The notes: generated from the letters alone by a model not told the origin. A stretch of 64,000 nucleotides of DNA from CADEDH01 sp039201605 (GCA_039201605.1 JBCCRO010000020.1:29856-93855); one strand, 5' to 3'; numbered from the stretch's first letter, positions 8,417 through 17,454 are shown. Translations and numbers: made by a program.

Positions 8417-9427
8417 ATGCGGGCCGCAGCGGCGACCGAGATCCAGATCGTGCTCCGCCACTTCGTGACGTCGCTCGTCGACGCCGAGGAGGAGTTGAAC
8501 GCCATCAACGTGTTCCCCGTGCCCGACGGGGACACCGGCACCAACCTCCGGCGCACGGCCGAGGCCATGCTGGGCGAACTCGACGCCGCCGACCCGGCGG
8601 CCGCCCCGTCGCAGACGGTGGCGATGGCCGCCCTCAACGCCGCCCGGGGCAACAGCGGCCTGATCTGCGCCCAGTACCTGTCCGGCCTGTTCACCGATCC
8701 GGCGCAGCTCTTCGTCGACGGCGAGACCATGGCCCGCGGGCTGGCCACCGCCGCCCGCCGGGCCCGGGCCGCCGTGGCCGAACCGGTGGAGGGGACGATG
8801 GTGTCGGTGGCCGACGTCACCGCCCGGGCCGCCGCCGACTGGCTGACCGGGCCCGATCACGGCGACGCCACCACCGCCGCCGACCTCCTGGCGGAGGTGC
8901 ACGGCGTGGCCCGTCGAGCGGTGGAGGACACCCGGGGCCAGCTGCCGGTGTTGGCCGAGGCCGGGGTGATCGACGCCGGAGCGGCCGGCCTACTGCTCCT
9001 GATCGAGGCGCTGGCGGCGGCCGCCGTCACCGCCGCAGGCGGGGTGGAGCTCGACGCCGTCGCCACCGGAGAGCCCGCCACGGCCGCGGCGTCCGGCCTC
9101 TCCCACGCCGGGCCGCCCGGCCTCGCCGTGCCGCTGAACGATCACGCCGGGGCGCTCGACGCCCTCGACGGCGAGGTGCTTGCGGGCGGCCGACTCGTCG
9201 GCTTCGAGCTCCAGTTCACGGCCGACGGCGACGACGCCGTGGCCGACGAGCTGCGCCGGTTGCTGGTCGGCCACGGCGACAGCGTCGTCGTGTCCCAGGC
9301 CGAGGGTCTGATCCGGGCCCACGTCCACACCGACGCCGCCGTCGGTGGTTGTGTGGAGGCCGTGCTCGACGTCGTCCGCCCCCGCAATATCGACATCGAA
9401 CCCCTGATCGAGCGGGTGCGCCCATGA
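8417..9427 (+). CDS. DAK2-domain protein, FakA/YloV-like but short
   Basis: 336 residues. The N-terminal 200 residues are a DAK2 (DhaL-like) nucleotide-binding domain, with the signature NVFPVPDGDTGTNL and the motif ARGNSGLI; the Asp residues bind the Mg-ATP pair. The remainder corresponds to the middle domain of FakA/YloV proteins, but the usual C-terminal DegV-like domain is absent (such proteins are near 550 residues). A role in fatty acid phosphorylation is therefore uncertain. TAGCGT lies 6 nt before the ATG, suggesting a leaderless message. The stop overlaps the recG start (ATGA), a conserved pairing in actinobacteria. Confidence 0.8.
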   Translation: MRAAAATEIQIVLRHFVTSLVDAEEELNAINVFPVPDGDTGTNLRRTAEAMLGELDAADPAAAPSQTVAMAALNAARGNSGLICAQYLSGLFTDPAQLFVDGETMARGLATAARRARAAVAEPVEGTMVSVADVTARAAADWLTGPDHGDATTAADLLAEVHGVARRAVEDTRGQLPVLAEAGVIDAGAAGLLLLIEALAAAAVTAAGGVELDAVATGEPATAAASGLSHAGPPGLAVPLNDHAGALDALDGEVLAGGRLVGFELQFTADGDDAVADELRRLLVGHGDSVVVSQAEGLIRAHVHTDAAVGGCVEAVLDVVRPRNIDIEPLIERVRP

Positions 9428-11613
9428 CCGACGCCAACGAAGCGCCACTCGACCTCGGCGACCTCGCCGCCATCGATGTCACCCGCCTCAACGGTGTCGG
9501 CGACAAGAAGGCCAAGGGCCTGGCCATGAGCGAGATCCACAACCTGCTCGATCTCCTCACCTTCTATCCGCGCCGCTACCTCGACCGGACCAAGGAGTCG
9601 CACATCGCCGATCTCCACGAGGGCGATGAGGCCTCGGTCCTGGTCACGGTCCAGGGGGCCGGTTCGCGCCGGATCCGGGGTGGCCGGGTGATGGTGACCG
9701 CCACCGTCTACGACCCCAGCGGGTCGCTCAAGCTGACGTTCTTCAATCAGGCGTGGCGGGAGCGGCAGCTCACCGCAGGCCGCCAGGCCATGATCTACGG
9801 CAAGGTGTCGATGTTCCGGGGACAGCGCCAGATGGCCAACCCGGTGGTCGATCTGATCGGCGACAAGACCGGCAAGATCATCCCCGTCTACCCTCAGACC
9901 GAGAAGAGCGGCATCCACTCCTGGGACGTCTCGGGGTGGGTGGCCGAGGCCCTTCGCCGGGCGGTCGGTGAGGGACGGCGGGGTATCGCCGACCCTCTGC
10001 CCGAGCACCTCCTCGACGAGCACGACTTCGTCACCCGCGAGGCGGCCCTGGTGGGCATCCACCAGCCGGAGTCGATGGGGGAGATGACGGCGGCCCGACG
10101 GCGCCTGGTGTTCGACGAGCTGTTTCGCATGCAGCTGGCCCTGGTGCTGCGCAAGCGGGCCCTGGCCCGAACCGAGGTGGGCATGGCCCACGTGACCGAC
10201 GGCGACCTGCTGGCCCGCTTCCGGGAGCAACTGCCCTTCGAGCTCACCGGGGCCCAGGCCCGGGCCATCGACGAGGTCGCCGTCGATCTGGCTCGCCCCT
10301 ACCCGATGCACCGGCTGCTCCAGGGCGATGTGGGCGCAGGCAAGACGCTGGTGGCGGTGGCCACCATGCTGATGGCGGTGGACGGCGGGCACCAGGCGGC
10401 GCTGATGGCCCCGACCGAGGTCCTGGCCGAGCAGCACTACGCCGGCATCAGTCGGCTGTTGGAGGGGATGACGGTCACCGACACCGACTCGCTGTTCGCC
10501 GAACGACCCCTGCGGGTGGAGTTGCTGACCAATCGGGTGTCGACCGCCGATCGCAAGCGCATCCTCAACGACCTGCTCCTCGGCCATGTCGATATCGCCA
10601 TCGGCACCCATGCGCTCATCCAGGAGTCGGTGACCTTCGCCGGGCTCGGGGTGGCCGTGATCGACGAGCAGCACCGCTTCGGGGTGGAGCAGCGGGCGGC
10701 CCTGCGCGACCGCAGCTACGCCGACGCCTCGCCCGACGTGCTGGTGATGACGGCCACGCCGATCCCCCGAACGGCGGCCATGACCGTCTACGGCGATCTC
10801 GACGTGTCGATCCTCGACGAGCTGCCTCCGGGGCGGACCCCGATCGCGACCCGGTGGGTGCAGGCCTCGGGCTCGCTCGACGTGCCGCCCGAGGATCTGC
10901 AGGGCACGGCCGACCTCGAGGCCATGTGGGTCGAGATTCGCCACCAGATCGGTGAGGGCCGCCAGGTGTACGTCGTCTGCCCGCTGATCGACGAGTCGGA
11001 CAAGATGGAGGTGGCGTCGGCCGAGTCGACCTTCGATCGGCTGCTCAACGTGGAGCTGGAGGGCTTCCGGCTCGGCCTCCTGCACGGTCGGCTCCGCCCC
11101 GAGGAGAAGGACCGGACGATGGACCTGTTCCGCGACGGCTACCTCGACGTGCTGGTGGCGACGACGGTGATCGAGGTGGGGGTGGACGTTCCAAACGCCA
11201 CGGTGATGATCATCCTCGATGCCGATCGGTTCGGGATCGCCCAGCTCCATCAGTTGCGGGGCCGGGTCGGCCGAGGAGCGCACGCATCGACCTGCTGGTT
11301 GGTGGGGGAGGCGACCACCGAGGATGGCGAGTCGAGGCTCGAGGCCCTGGTCAAGAGCACCGACGGGTTCGAGCTGGCCGAGGTCGACCTCGATCTGCGG
11401 GGCGAGGGCTCGATCATGGGCGAACGGCAGAAGGGCCGGAACGATCTCAAGTTGGCCTCGCTCCGTCGGGACCGCCCGGTGGTCGAGGCCGCTCGCCGAG
11501 CCGCCATCGGGGTGGTCGACGAGGACCCGGTCCTCGATCGACATCCCGAGCTGGTGACCGAACTGGCCCACTTCCTCGACGACGCCGACACCGAGTTCCT
11601 CCTCAAGGGCTAG
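9424..11613 (+). CDS. recG: ATP-dependent DNA helicase RecG
   Basis: 729 residues. RecG remodels stalled replication forks and Holliday junctions. The N-terminal wedge/OB domain is present (about residues 15-190, LTFYPRRYLDRT), followed by helicase motif I GDVGAGKTLVA near residue 302, the DEQH box (VIDEQHRFG) near 412, MTATPIPRTAA (motif III) and QLRGRVGRG (motif VI). The ATG overlaps the stop of the DAK2 gene by 4 nt, so translation is probably coupled. Length and motifs look normal. Confidence 0.96.
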   Translation: MTDANEAPLDLGDLAAIDVTRLNGVGDKKAKGLAMSEIHNLLDLLTFYPRRYLDRTKESHIADLHEGDEASVLVTVQGAGSRRIRGGRVMVTATVYDPSGSLKLTFFNQAWRERQLTAGRQAMIYGKVSMFRGQRQMANPVVDLIGDKTGKIIPVYPQTEKSGIHSWDVSGWVAEALRRAVGEGRRGIADPLPEHLLDEHDFVTREAALVGIHQPESMGEMTAARRRLVFDELFRMQLALVLRKRALARTEVGMAHVTDGDLLARFREQLPFELTGAQARAIDEVAVDLARPYPMHRLLQGDVGAGKTLVAVATMLMAVDGGHQAALMAPTEVLAEQHYAGISRLLEGMTVTDTDSLFAERPLRVELLTNRVSTADRKRILNDLLLGHVDIAIGTHALIQESVTFAGLGVAVIDEQHRFGVEQRAALRDRSYADASPDVLVMTATPIPRTAAMTVYGDLDVSILDELPPGRTPIATRWVQASGSLDVPPEDLQGTADLEAMWVEIRHQIGEGRQVYVVCPLIDESDKMEVASAESTFDRLLNVELEGFRLGLLHGRLRPEEKDRTMDLFRDGYLDVLVATTVIEVGVDVPNATVMIILDADRFGIAQLHQLRGRVGRGAHASTCWLVGEATTEDGESRLEALVKSTDGFELAEVDLDLRGEGSIMGERQKGRNDLKLASLRRDRPVVEAARRAAIGVVDEDPVLDRHPELVTELAHFLDDADTEFLLKG

Positions 11614-12225
11614 CCGTCGCCTCGCCTGCGGCTCGGCCCGCCCTTCGACTCAGCTCGCCGCTCGGCTCGACCGACCGATGGGCGGACCCCCGAGACATCC
11701 CGCGTCGTAGCGACAACCGCACCCGCCCCGGGGGGCACTGACCTGCCGCCGCCCCGCACCACACTGCCCGCCCGGCCCCGCCCCGCCCCGCCTCGCCGGC
11801 GCAGTCTGTGTCCGCAGGCCCCCGTGGGCGGCACCGGGTTCCGTCCCCGTCCCGCCGGCGCGGTCTGGGTCCGCAGCCGCCCGTGGGCGGCGCCGGGTTC
11901 CGTCCCGCGTCATGGCGACAACGGCGTGGGGTGGGTTGGGTGGGGTGGGGTCCTATGGCGTGGTGTCCGGCGGGTTCACCGCCGCGGCGCAGCGACCCTC
12001 GTGCGCTGGGGTTCACCGCCAGTGGACACCGCTGGGCGCAGTGGACAGGGCCCTGCAAGCGGCGGCGGGAACGGCACGGTCGGGGCCCGGCGTTCGGTGG
12101 GGTTTCCGAGTTTGTTCCGCGTCGTAGCGACAGCGATCGGGCGCGTGGTCGGAGTGGTGGGTGTTGTCGCTGTGACGCGGGGTGTTTGGGGGGTGTCCGC
12201 CTGCTGAGGGACGGCTGGCGAAGGG
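11614..12225. repeat. Gene-free block with dispersed 20-bp motif and 59-bp tandem repeat
   Basis: No convincing gene lies in these 612 bases. A motif TCCCGCGTCGTAGCGACAAC occurs at 11698-11717, as close variants at 11903-11922 and 12115-12134, and inverted at 12163-12182. The last two copies face each other and would form a hairpin of about 15 bp in RNA, using two G-U pairs, around a loop near 30 nt. A 59-bp unit is present twice in tandem (11794-11852 and 11853-11911), about 85% identical. The rest is simple GC-rich sequence. Confidence 0.7.
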
Positions 12226-12258
12226 GGGAACCGGGCCCCTCCGGGAGGGCTGGTTCCC
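12226..12258 (-). terminator. Stem-loop after the phosphotransferase gene
   Basis: Arms GGGAACC (12226-12232) and GGTTCCC (12252-12258) enclose a second short stem, CCCTCC/GGGAGGG. It lies directly past the stop codon of the minus-strand gene that ends at 12259. Confidence 0.6.
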
Positions 12259-13017
12259 TCAGCGGCGCCGATCGTCGTCGCCGAGCCCGGCCCGGAGGGA
12301 CGCCAGCCGGCGGCGGGCGTAGGCGTTCTCCACTACCCAGCCGTTGGCCACCTCCCAGGCGTCGCTGAGGAGCTCGGCCCGCCGGTGCGTCGCCTCGTCG
12401 AGCACCTGCACCCTCAGGTTGGACAGGTCGTGCCAGCACACGTCGACCCGGCTCTCGTCGAAGTCGAGCAGCCCGACCGAGCCGTCGTCGTCGATGCGGA
12501 TGTTCGAGGCGTCCGGATCGCCGTGGATGACGGCCGTCGGTGCATCGGTCATCGTGGCGAACACCGCGAGCACCTCGTCACGCACCTCGGACGGCAACGC
12601 CGACAGGTCGGCGTCAACGCTTCGTCCCGTCGGGCCGAGCGCCGTCACCGCTCGGCAACCCGGGCGTTGGCGGTGGGTCGACCCGGTCAGGCGGTGGATC
12701 CCGACCAGGGCGTCGGCCACCCGACGCCACTCGTCGTCGGCCGATGGCGGCCGACCGGCCAACCACCGCTGCACCACAAGGCCCTCGTCATGGCGGCGAC
12801 CATCGAGGGTCGGCCGGATGGTCGGCACCCGGAAACCGGCATCGTGGAGCACCTCGATCAGGTCGAGCTCCCAATCGAGCGAAGCCTCGCTCCGACGTGA
12901 CCGCCGGACGGCCACCGGCTCGCCGTCGAGGGTGGCTCGCCACACGGGGTTGCGGTTGCCCTCGTCGATCGGCTCGCCCAGTCGAAGGGCTCCCCAGGCG
13001 GTCACATCCGGCTCCAC
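12259..13017 (-). CDS. Aminoglycoside phosphotransferase-fold kinase
   Basis: 252 residues. The C-terminal lobe has the APH catalytic loop HGDPDASNIRI and the metal-binding LLDFDES. The N-terminal lobe has the beta-strand pattern VWRATLDGEPVAVRR, with an Arg-Arg where the ATP-binding lysine is usual. The substrate is unknown; members phosphorylate antibiotics, amino sugars, choline or homoserine. Of several in-frame starts I chose the GTG at 13017, because TAGGCT on the same strand lies exactly 8 nt upstream, matching the leaderless pattern of the region. It is divergent from the CoA transferase gene. Confidence 0.72.
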   Translation of the reverse strand: MEPDVTAWGALRLGEPIDEGNRNPVWRATLDGEPVAVRRSRRSEASLDWELDLIEVLHDAGFRVPTIRPTLDGRRHDEGLVVQRWLAGRPPSADDEWRRVADALVGIHRLTGSTHRQRPGCRAVTALGPTGRSVDADLSALPSEVRDEVLAVFATMTDAPTAVIHGDPDASNIRIDDDGSVGLLDFDESRVDVCWHDLSNLRVQVLDEATHRRAELLSDAWEVANGWVVENAYARRRLASLRAGLGDDDRRR

Positions 13018-13117
13018 CGAAACCAAGCCTACGCCCACCGCGCGGCGGGTCTTGGCGGCGGCCACCCCAGGTGTGCCAGCCTCGGGCCATGGTCGAACCG
13101 ACGACAGCGCCCAGCCG

Positions 13118-14284
13118 ATGACCGACGCAGGGGCTCTGGCCGGGATCCGGGTGGTCGACGTCGGCTCGGTGGTGGCCGGCCCGTGGGCCGCCACCTGGCT
13201 GGCCGACCAGGGGGCCGACGTGATCATGGTCGAGCCCGTCGACCGGCTCGACGTGATGCGGCGCACCGGCCCGATGGTCGACGAACAGAGCGGTGTCTGG
13301 GTCCAGCTCAACCGCAACAAGCGGGCCATGTGCGTCGACCTCCAGCAGGCGGCGGGCCGCGAGATCGTGCTGAAGCTGGTCGACGAGGCCGACGTGTTCT
13401 CCCAGAACATGCGGCCCGGCGTGATCGAGCGGCTGGGTCTGGGCTACGACGACCTTCGACGGCGGGTGCCCGACCTCGTCTACCTCTCGGTGTCGGGGTT
13501 CGGGCCCGACGGCCCCTACGCCGACCAGCCGGTGTACGACCCGGTGATCCAGGCCCTCTCCGGCCTCGCCGACGTGCAGAACACCGACTACGTGAAGTCG
13601 ATCGCGGCCGACAAGATCACCGCCATGACCGCCGCCAACGGTGTGCTGGCCGCCCTGCTGGCCCGAGCCCGGGGGCACGGCGGGCAACACGTCGAGGTCA
13701 ACATGCTCGACGCCGCCATCTCCTGGCTGTGGGCCGACGGGATGTGGAACCACTCGATCGAGGGCGTCGATCCGGTACCCACCTACTCCGACTGGTACGC
13801 CCCCTACGAGACCCTCGACGGCGCCATCGCCTGCATCTTCATCAACCGATCCCAATTCCTCGGCCTGCTGGCGGCGCTGAACGCCCCCCACCTGGCCGAG
13901 GACCCCCGCTTCGCCACCCGGGAGGCCCGCGTGGTCAACAACAACACGATGCGCCAGGTGATCGCGGCCGAGATCGCCGGGTGGCACCGCGACGAACTGT
14001 TGGCCCGACTCCGGGCCAACGACGTGCCGTCGGCCCCCGTGCTACCCCGCCACCAGGTGGCCGACGACCCCCAGGTGCGCCACAACGGCACCGTCGTCGA
14101 CCTCACCCACGACGACGGTCTCCGGGCCAAGGTGATCCGCAGCCCGGTGCGGTTGTCGGCGACGCCGACGCCACCGTTGCGACCGGCCCCGGACTTCGGG
14201 CAGCACACCGACGAGATCCTGACCGATCTGGGCTACGGCGACGCCGACCGGGCCCGGCTCCGGGCCGACGGCGTCATCGGCTGA
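13118..14284 (+). CDS. CaiB/BaiF (type III) CoA transferase
   Basis: 388 residues, the standard family length. Family features are GIRVVDVGSVVAGPWAATWLADQGADVIMVE at the N-terminus, the region LVYLSVSGFGPDGPY, and VNMLDAAISWLW. Such enzymes move CoA between carboxylic acids, usually in degradation of carnitine, aromatic acids or bile acids. The catalytic Asp is expected near residue 170; ADVQN/DKITAM surrounds this place, but I cannot assign it surely. A ten-codon reading frame from an ATG at 13089 overlaps this start by ATGA and may be a translated leader. The neighbouring F420 oxidoreductase is convergent. Confidence 0.85.
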   Translation: MTDAGALAGIRVVDVGSVVAGPWAATWLADQGADVIMVEPVDRLDVMRRTGPMVDEQSGVWVQLNRNKRAMCVDLQQAAGREIVLKLVDEADVFSQNMRPGVIERLGLGYDDLRRRVPDLVYLSVSGFGPDGPYADQPVYDPVIQALSGLADVQNTDYVKSIAADKITAMTAANGVLAALLARARGHGGQHVEVNMLDAAISWLWADGMWNHSIEGVDPVPTYSDWYAPYETLDGAIACIFINRSQFLGLLAALNAPHLAEDPRFATREARVVNNNTMRQVIAAEIAGWHRDELLARLRANDVPSAPVLPRHQVADDPQVRHNGTVVDLTHDDGLRAKVIRSPVRLSATPTPPLRPAPDFGQHTDEILTDLGYGDADRARLRADGVIG

Positions 14285-14296
14285 GCGGGAGGCCGA

Positions 14297-15385
14297 CTAC
14301 AACTCCCGCAGGGTGGCCATCAGGTGGGGCAGGTCGGCCCCCCGGGCCATGATCTCATCCATCCCGCCGACCACCCCGGTGATGTTGGCCATCACCATGT
14401 ACTCCAGGCCGGCCTTGGCGTAGGCCTCGAACTGCGTGGCCAGCTCCTCGGCGTTGCCGACGAACAACACCTGCTGGACCATCTCGAAGGGGATGGTGGG
14501 GGCCAGATCGCGCAGGTCGTCGGCCGAGAGGTCGTGGATGATGACGTCGATGAAGCCCTTGGAGTCGTTGCCCAGCGGGTGCTGGAGACCATTCTTCTCC
14601 CAGATGTCGCCCATGGCGAACAGGCCGAACAGCTTGCCGAGCGGCTCGGCCTCGAACATCTCGGCCGCCCGCTCCGCGCTCTCGGCGAACAGGGTGAAGG
14701 GCAGCAGGGCCGGCACCGGGGTCGGCCTGCCTGCGTCGGCGGCATGACCCTTGATCACGTCGAGCTTCTGGCCGTACTCCTCCGGGGTCATCCACCAGGC
14801 CGGGATCCAGCCGTCGCCGTACTGACCGGTGAGGCGCAGCATGCGAGGCCCGTGACCGGCGATCCACACCGCCGGCTTGCCCCGACCCTCGGCCTCCAGG
14901 GGCAGACCCATGCGGCCCGTGGTGTTGCCCGGCATATGGCCTTCGTTGAGCAGGCCCTGCAGCTCCTCCAGACACTCCTCGAGCAGGGCCACCGGCTTGT
15001 CGAAGGGGTAGCCGAAGGGGGTGAGGCTCTCGGCCTCACCCGATCCGATGCCCAGGATGAAACCTCCGGGGATCAGGTCGTTGAGCGACAGGGCGGTACG
15101 GGCCAGATCGGCGGCCCGGCGGCGGGTGGAGTCGGTGACCGAGATGCCGAAGGGCTTCTCGGTCATGGTCCCGACGACGGCGCCGTAGACGAACGGGTCG
15201 TAGAAGGCGTCGGGGTCGGCGGCCACGGTCGACAGCGGTATCTCGCTCCACAGGCCCGGGTGGAAGACGCCCAGGATGTGGTCGGGGGCCCAGTAGGAGT
15301 CGGCTCCCATCTGTTCGTAGAGCGGCAAGATCATCTTGGTGCTCTCGAGGGGGAACTGGGCTGGGAGATTGATGCCTACCTTCAT
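14297..15385 (-). CDS. LLM-class F420-dependent oxidoreductase
   Basis: 362 residues. The luciferase-like monooxygenase fold is shown by KVGINLPAQ, YWAPDHILG, GFILGIGSGEAESLTPFGYPF and AVWIAGHGPRMLRLTGQYGDGWIPAWW. Conserved positions and host context point to F420 as cofactor, instead of FMN; this is inference. The length and WAPDH pattern resemble the tetrahydromethanopterin-reductase-like and PhyH-like subgroup of actinobacteria. TAGTGT lies 8 nt before the ATG on the minus strand, so the message is probably leaderless. It ends 12 bp from the CoA transferase stop. Confidence 0.85.
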   Translation of the reverse strand: MKVGINLPAQFPLESTKMILPLYEQMGADSYWAPDHILGVFHPGLWSEIPLSTVAADPDAFYDPFVYGAVVGTMTEKPFGISVTDSTRRRAADLARTALSLNDLIPGGFILGIGSGEAESLTPFGYPFDKPVALLEECLEELQGLLNEGHMPGNTTGRMGLPLEAEGRGKPAVWIAGHGPRMLRLTGQYGDGWIPAWWMTPEEYGQKLDVIKGHAADAGRPTPVPALLPFTLFAESAERAAEMFEAEPLGKLFGLFAMGDIWEKNGLQHPLGNDSKGFIDVIIHDLSADDLRDLAPTIPFEMVQQVLFVGNAEELATQFEAYAKAGLEYMVMANITGVVGGMDEIMARGADLPHLMATLREL

Positions 15386-15482
15386 GGCCCCGGACACTAA
15401 TTGATCGGTCGGTTTGTTTGCCAGAAAGGAGTGACATGGGGCACTCTCTGTCGACCAGCAGCCACAGAGGGGACCAACAGCC

Positions 15483-16565
15483 ATGGCCGATTTTCCGACG
15501 ACCACCGCCGAGGTGGAAGCCGAGTTCCTGACCGCAGCGCTCCACGGATCCGGTGCGCTGGCCTCGGAGGTGTCGGTGGCCGAGGTGGAGGCCGATCCGG
15601 CCGCCGCCGGCGGCGGTTTCATGGGCGAGGTGGCCACGGTCGGCGTGACCTATGACGGCGAGACCGACCTCCCGACGTCGTTGGTGGTGAAGTTCCCGTC
15701 GAACTCCCCCGACGTGCGGGCCATGATGCACCCGACCCGGATCTACGAGCGGGAGCACCGGTTCTACGGCGAGCTGGCGGGCGAGAGCCCGATCGCCACG
15801 CCGTCGGTGTTCCACATCACCTGTGAGCCGGCCGAGGAGCCGGCGGCCGAGAAGTACCTCTTGATCATGGAGGACCTGGGCGGTCTGACCCTCGGCGACC
15901 AGGTGACCGGCACCTCACCCGATCAGGCCGCCGTCGCCCTCCGGGCGCTCGGGGGGCACCACGCCCGCTTCTGGAACGGGGTCGGTATGGAGAAGGCCGA
16001 CTTCATCCCCGAGATCAACGGCCCCCTCAACCAGGCCGGGGCCACGATCTATGAGATGTCCCTGCCCGGCTTCATGGAGGCTTTCTCCGCCTCGCTCATG
16101 CCGGAACTGCAGGGCTTCATCGAGGGCTACGCCGGCCAGCGGGGACGCATCATCGACGACCTGGCCGCCATGCCCCACACCCTGGTCCACTTCGACTTCC
16201 GGGCCGACAACCTGTTCTTCGGTGGCGGTGACGACGTGACCGTCATCGACTGGCAGGCCATCAGCAAGGGCGGGGGAGCGGCCGACGTCGGCTACTTCCT
16301 CTCGCAGAACCTCACCACCGAGGACCGCCGCTCGTCGGAGACCGATCTGCTGCACGTCTACCACGACGCCCTGGTGGCCGCCGGGGTCACCGGGTACGAC
16401 TTCGACACGCTGGTCAAGGACTACCGGGTGGGGATCGAGTGCGGCTGGATCATCCCGGTGATGGCCGTCGGCAGCCTCGACTTCACCAGCGAGCGGGCGG
16501 TGGCGCTGTGGACCGCGGTCATCGAGCGGACCCAGAACGCCCTGCTCGACCACGGCCTCGCCTAG
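15483..16565 (+). CDS. Phosphotransferase, ecdysteroid-kinase-like
   Basis: 360 residues. An APH-type kinase: LVVKFPS (ATP lysine), LLIMEDLGG (hinge), HFDFRADNLFFGG (catalytic loop) and VIDWQAISKGGGAADVGYFLSQ (metal-binding Asp). The pattern of the last two motifs is that of the ecdysteroid kinase-like (DUF1679/EcKL) branch found in many actinobacteria near steroid or lipid catabolism genes. The substrate cannot be read from sequence. The ATG follows AGAGGGGA by 9 nt. It is divergent from the F420 oxidoreductase, and the two promoters share about 100 bp. Confidence 0.8.
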   Translation: MADFPTTTAEVEAEFLTAALHGSGALASEVSVAEVEADPAAAGGGFMGEVATVGVTYDGETDLPTSLVVKFPSNSPDVRAMMHPTRIYEREHRFYGELAGESPIATPSVFHITCEPAEEPAAEKYLLIMEDLGGLTLGDQVTGTSPDQAAVALRALGGHHARFWNGVGMEKADFIPEINGPLNQAGATIYEMSLPGFMEAFSASLMPELQGFIEGYAGQRGRIIDDLAAMPHTLVHFDFRADNLFFGGGDDVTVIDWQAISKGGGAADVGYFLSQNLTTEDRRSSETDLLHVYHDALVAAGVTGYDFDTLVKDYRVGIECGWIIPVMAVGSLDFTSERAVALWTAVIERTQNALLDHGLA

Positions 16566-16608
16566 GAGCCGCCCACCTCCGTCCCGGCCACGTCGGTACA
16601 GTACGGAC

Positions 16609-17241
16609 ATGGCGGGCGAATGGGGATCGGGACAGGCGAACTCGCCGTGGAGCGCGCACCCACCGCCGACGCCGCCTCCCTGGTCGCAGCCGGGCGCCGG
16701 CCAACCCGGGGCGCCGTGGCAGCCCGGTCCGGGTCCGGTGTCGTCGCCCCGCCGGCGGGGCGGGATGTCCGGTCGGCGGAAGGCCTTGATCGGTCTCCTC
16801 GTGGTCGGCGGACTGGGCGTCGTCGTCGTCGTCGGCGTCCTGGCCGTCATCGTCGCCGTCGTGGTCGCTTCGAGTTCGGCCGTCGAGGCGAGCGTGCCCT
16901 CCGACGCCTGGTACGACGAGTGCTACGCCGAGGACGACTCCCAGCAGCCCGTCGACTGCCGCGGACCGCACAGCTTCGAGGTGTACAGCGCCGTCCTCTT
17001 CCCCGACGATCTCGGCTACCCGAGCCGGGTCGACCGCCTCGTCGGGCTCGACCTCTGCGAGGAGGACTTCGAGGCCTACACCGGCGACCGGTACCTCGAT
17101 CTCACCGGCGACTACGACTACGCCGTCCGCTACCCCTCCCGGAGCGAATGGGAGGACGACGGCGACCGCATCGCCCTCTGCGTCCTGCACCACGTCGAGC
17201 TGGACGAGTTCCGAGGGCGGGCGGGAACGCCCCTCCCGTAA
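16609..17241 (+). CDS. Membrane protein with septum-formation-like domain
   Basis: 210 residues. Residues 1-60 are Pro/Gly/Trp-rich and cytoplasmic, then one strongly hydrophobic helix (about 61-90), then an extracytoplasmic domain with four cysteines: CYAED, VDCRGPHSFEVYSAV, LDLCEEDF and RIALCVLHH. The pattern DCxxPHxFEV and the paired cysteines are those of the Septum_form family of actinobacteria, whose function is uncertain. TACAGT lies 6 nt before the ATG, matching the leaderless pattern. It stands alone. Confidence 0.75.
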   Translation: MAGEWGSGQANSPWSAHPPPTPPPWSQPGAGQPGAPWQPGPGPVSSPRRRGGMSGRRKALIGLLVVGGLGVVVVVGVLAVIVAVVVASSSAVEASVPSDAWYDECYAEDDSQQPVDCRGPHSFEVYSAVLFPDDLGYPSRVDRLVGLDLCEEDFEAYTGDRYLDLTGDYDYAVRYPSRSEWEDDGDRIALCVLHHVELDEFRGRAGTPLP

Positions 17242-17251
17242 CGAGGAGCCC

Positions 17252-17428
17252 TCACTCGGGGGCGCCGTCCTCGGACCCGATCACCACGTCCCAGCGGTCG
17301 AGACAATCGCGACAGCGGTAGGGCATCACCGTCCCGTCCGGCACCTCACCATCCTCCGGGTACCAGCCCAGCGGGAAGCAGCTGCCGCCACAGTCGACGC
17401 AGACGATCTCGAGGTCGGGCATCGGCAT
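17252..17428 (-). CDS. Small zinc-ribbon-like protein (58 residues)
   Basis: A short reading frame running MPMPDLEIVCVDC to GSEDGAPE. CVDCGGSCFPLG and later YRCRDCLDRW form a CxxC...CxxC pair, spaced like a rubredoxin-type or FmdB-type zinc ribbon. TAGCGT (minus strand, 17435-17440) lies exactly 6 nt before the ATG, so it should be expressed as a leaderless message. It is divergent from rsmD with the two -10 boxes only 8 bp apart, and convergent with the septum-formation-like gene. No function can be assigned. Confidence 0.75.
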   Translation of the reverse strand: MPMPDLEIVCVDCGGSCFPLGWYPEDGEVPDGTVMPYRCRDCLDRWDVVIGSEDGAPE

Positions 17429-17434
17429 GCCCCG

Positions 17435-17454
17435 ACGCTACCGGCCGCTACGGT
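17435..17454. promoter_or_regulatory. Back-to-back -10 boxes, zinc-ribbon gene and rsmD
   Basis: ACGCTA (17435-17440; TAGCGT on the minus strand) and TACGGT (17449-17454, plus strand) lie 8 bp apart. Each is 6-7 nt from its own start codon. RNA polymerase cannot occupy both at once, so the two genes probably compete. Confidence 0.6.

Noticed and set aside
9142..11571. 809-codon minus-strand open frame opposite recG
   Set aside because: A shadow of recG in high-GC DNA: His/Gly/Arg/Leu-rich composition, no recognisable motif, and recG itself is certain.
12540..13121. 193-codon plus-strand frame opposite the phosphotransferase
   Set aside because: It is the antisense of the APH-fold gene; only its last ten codons (13089-13121) deserve notice as a possible leader peptide.
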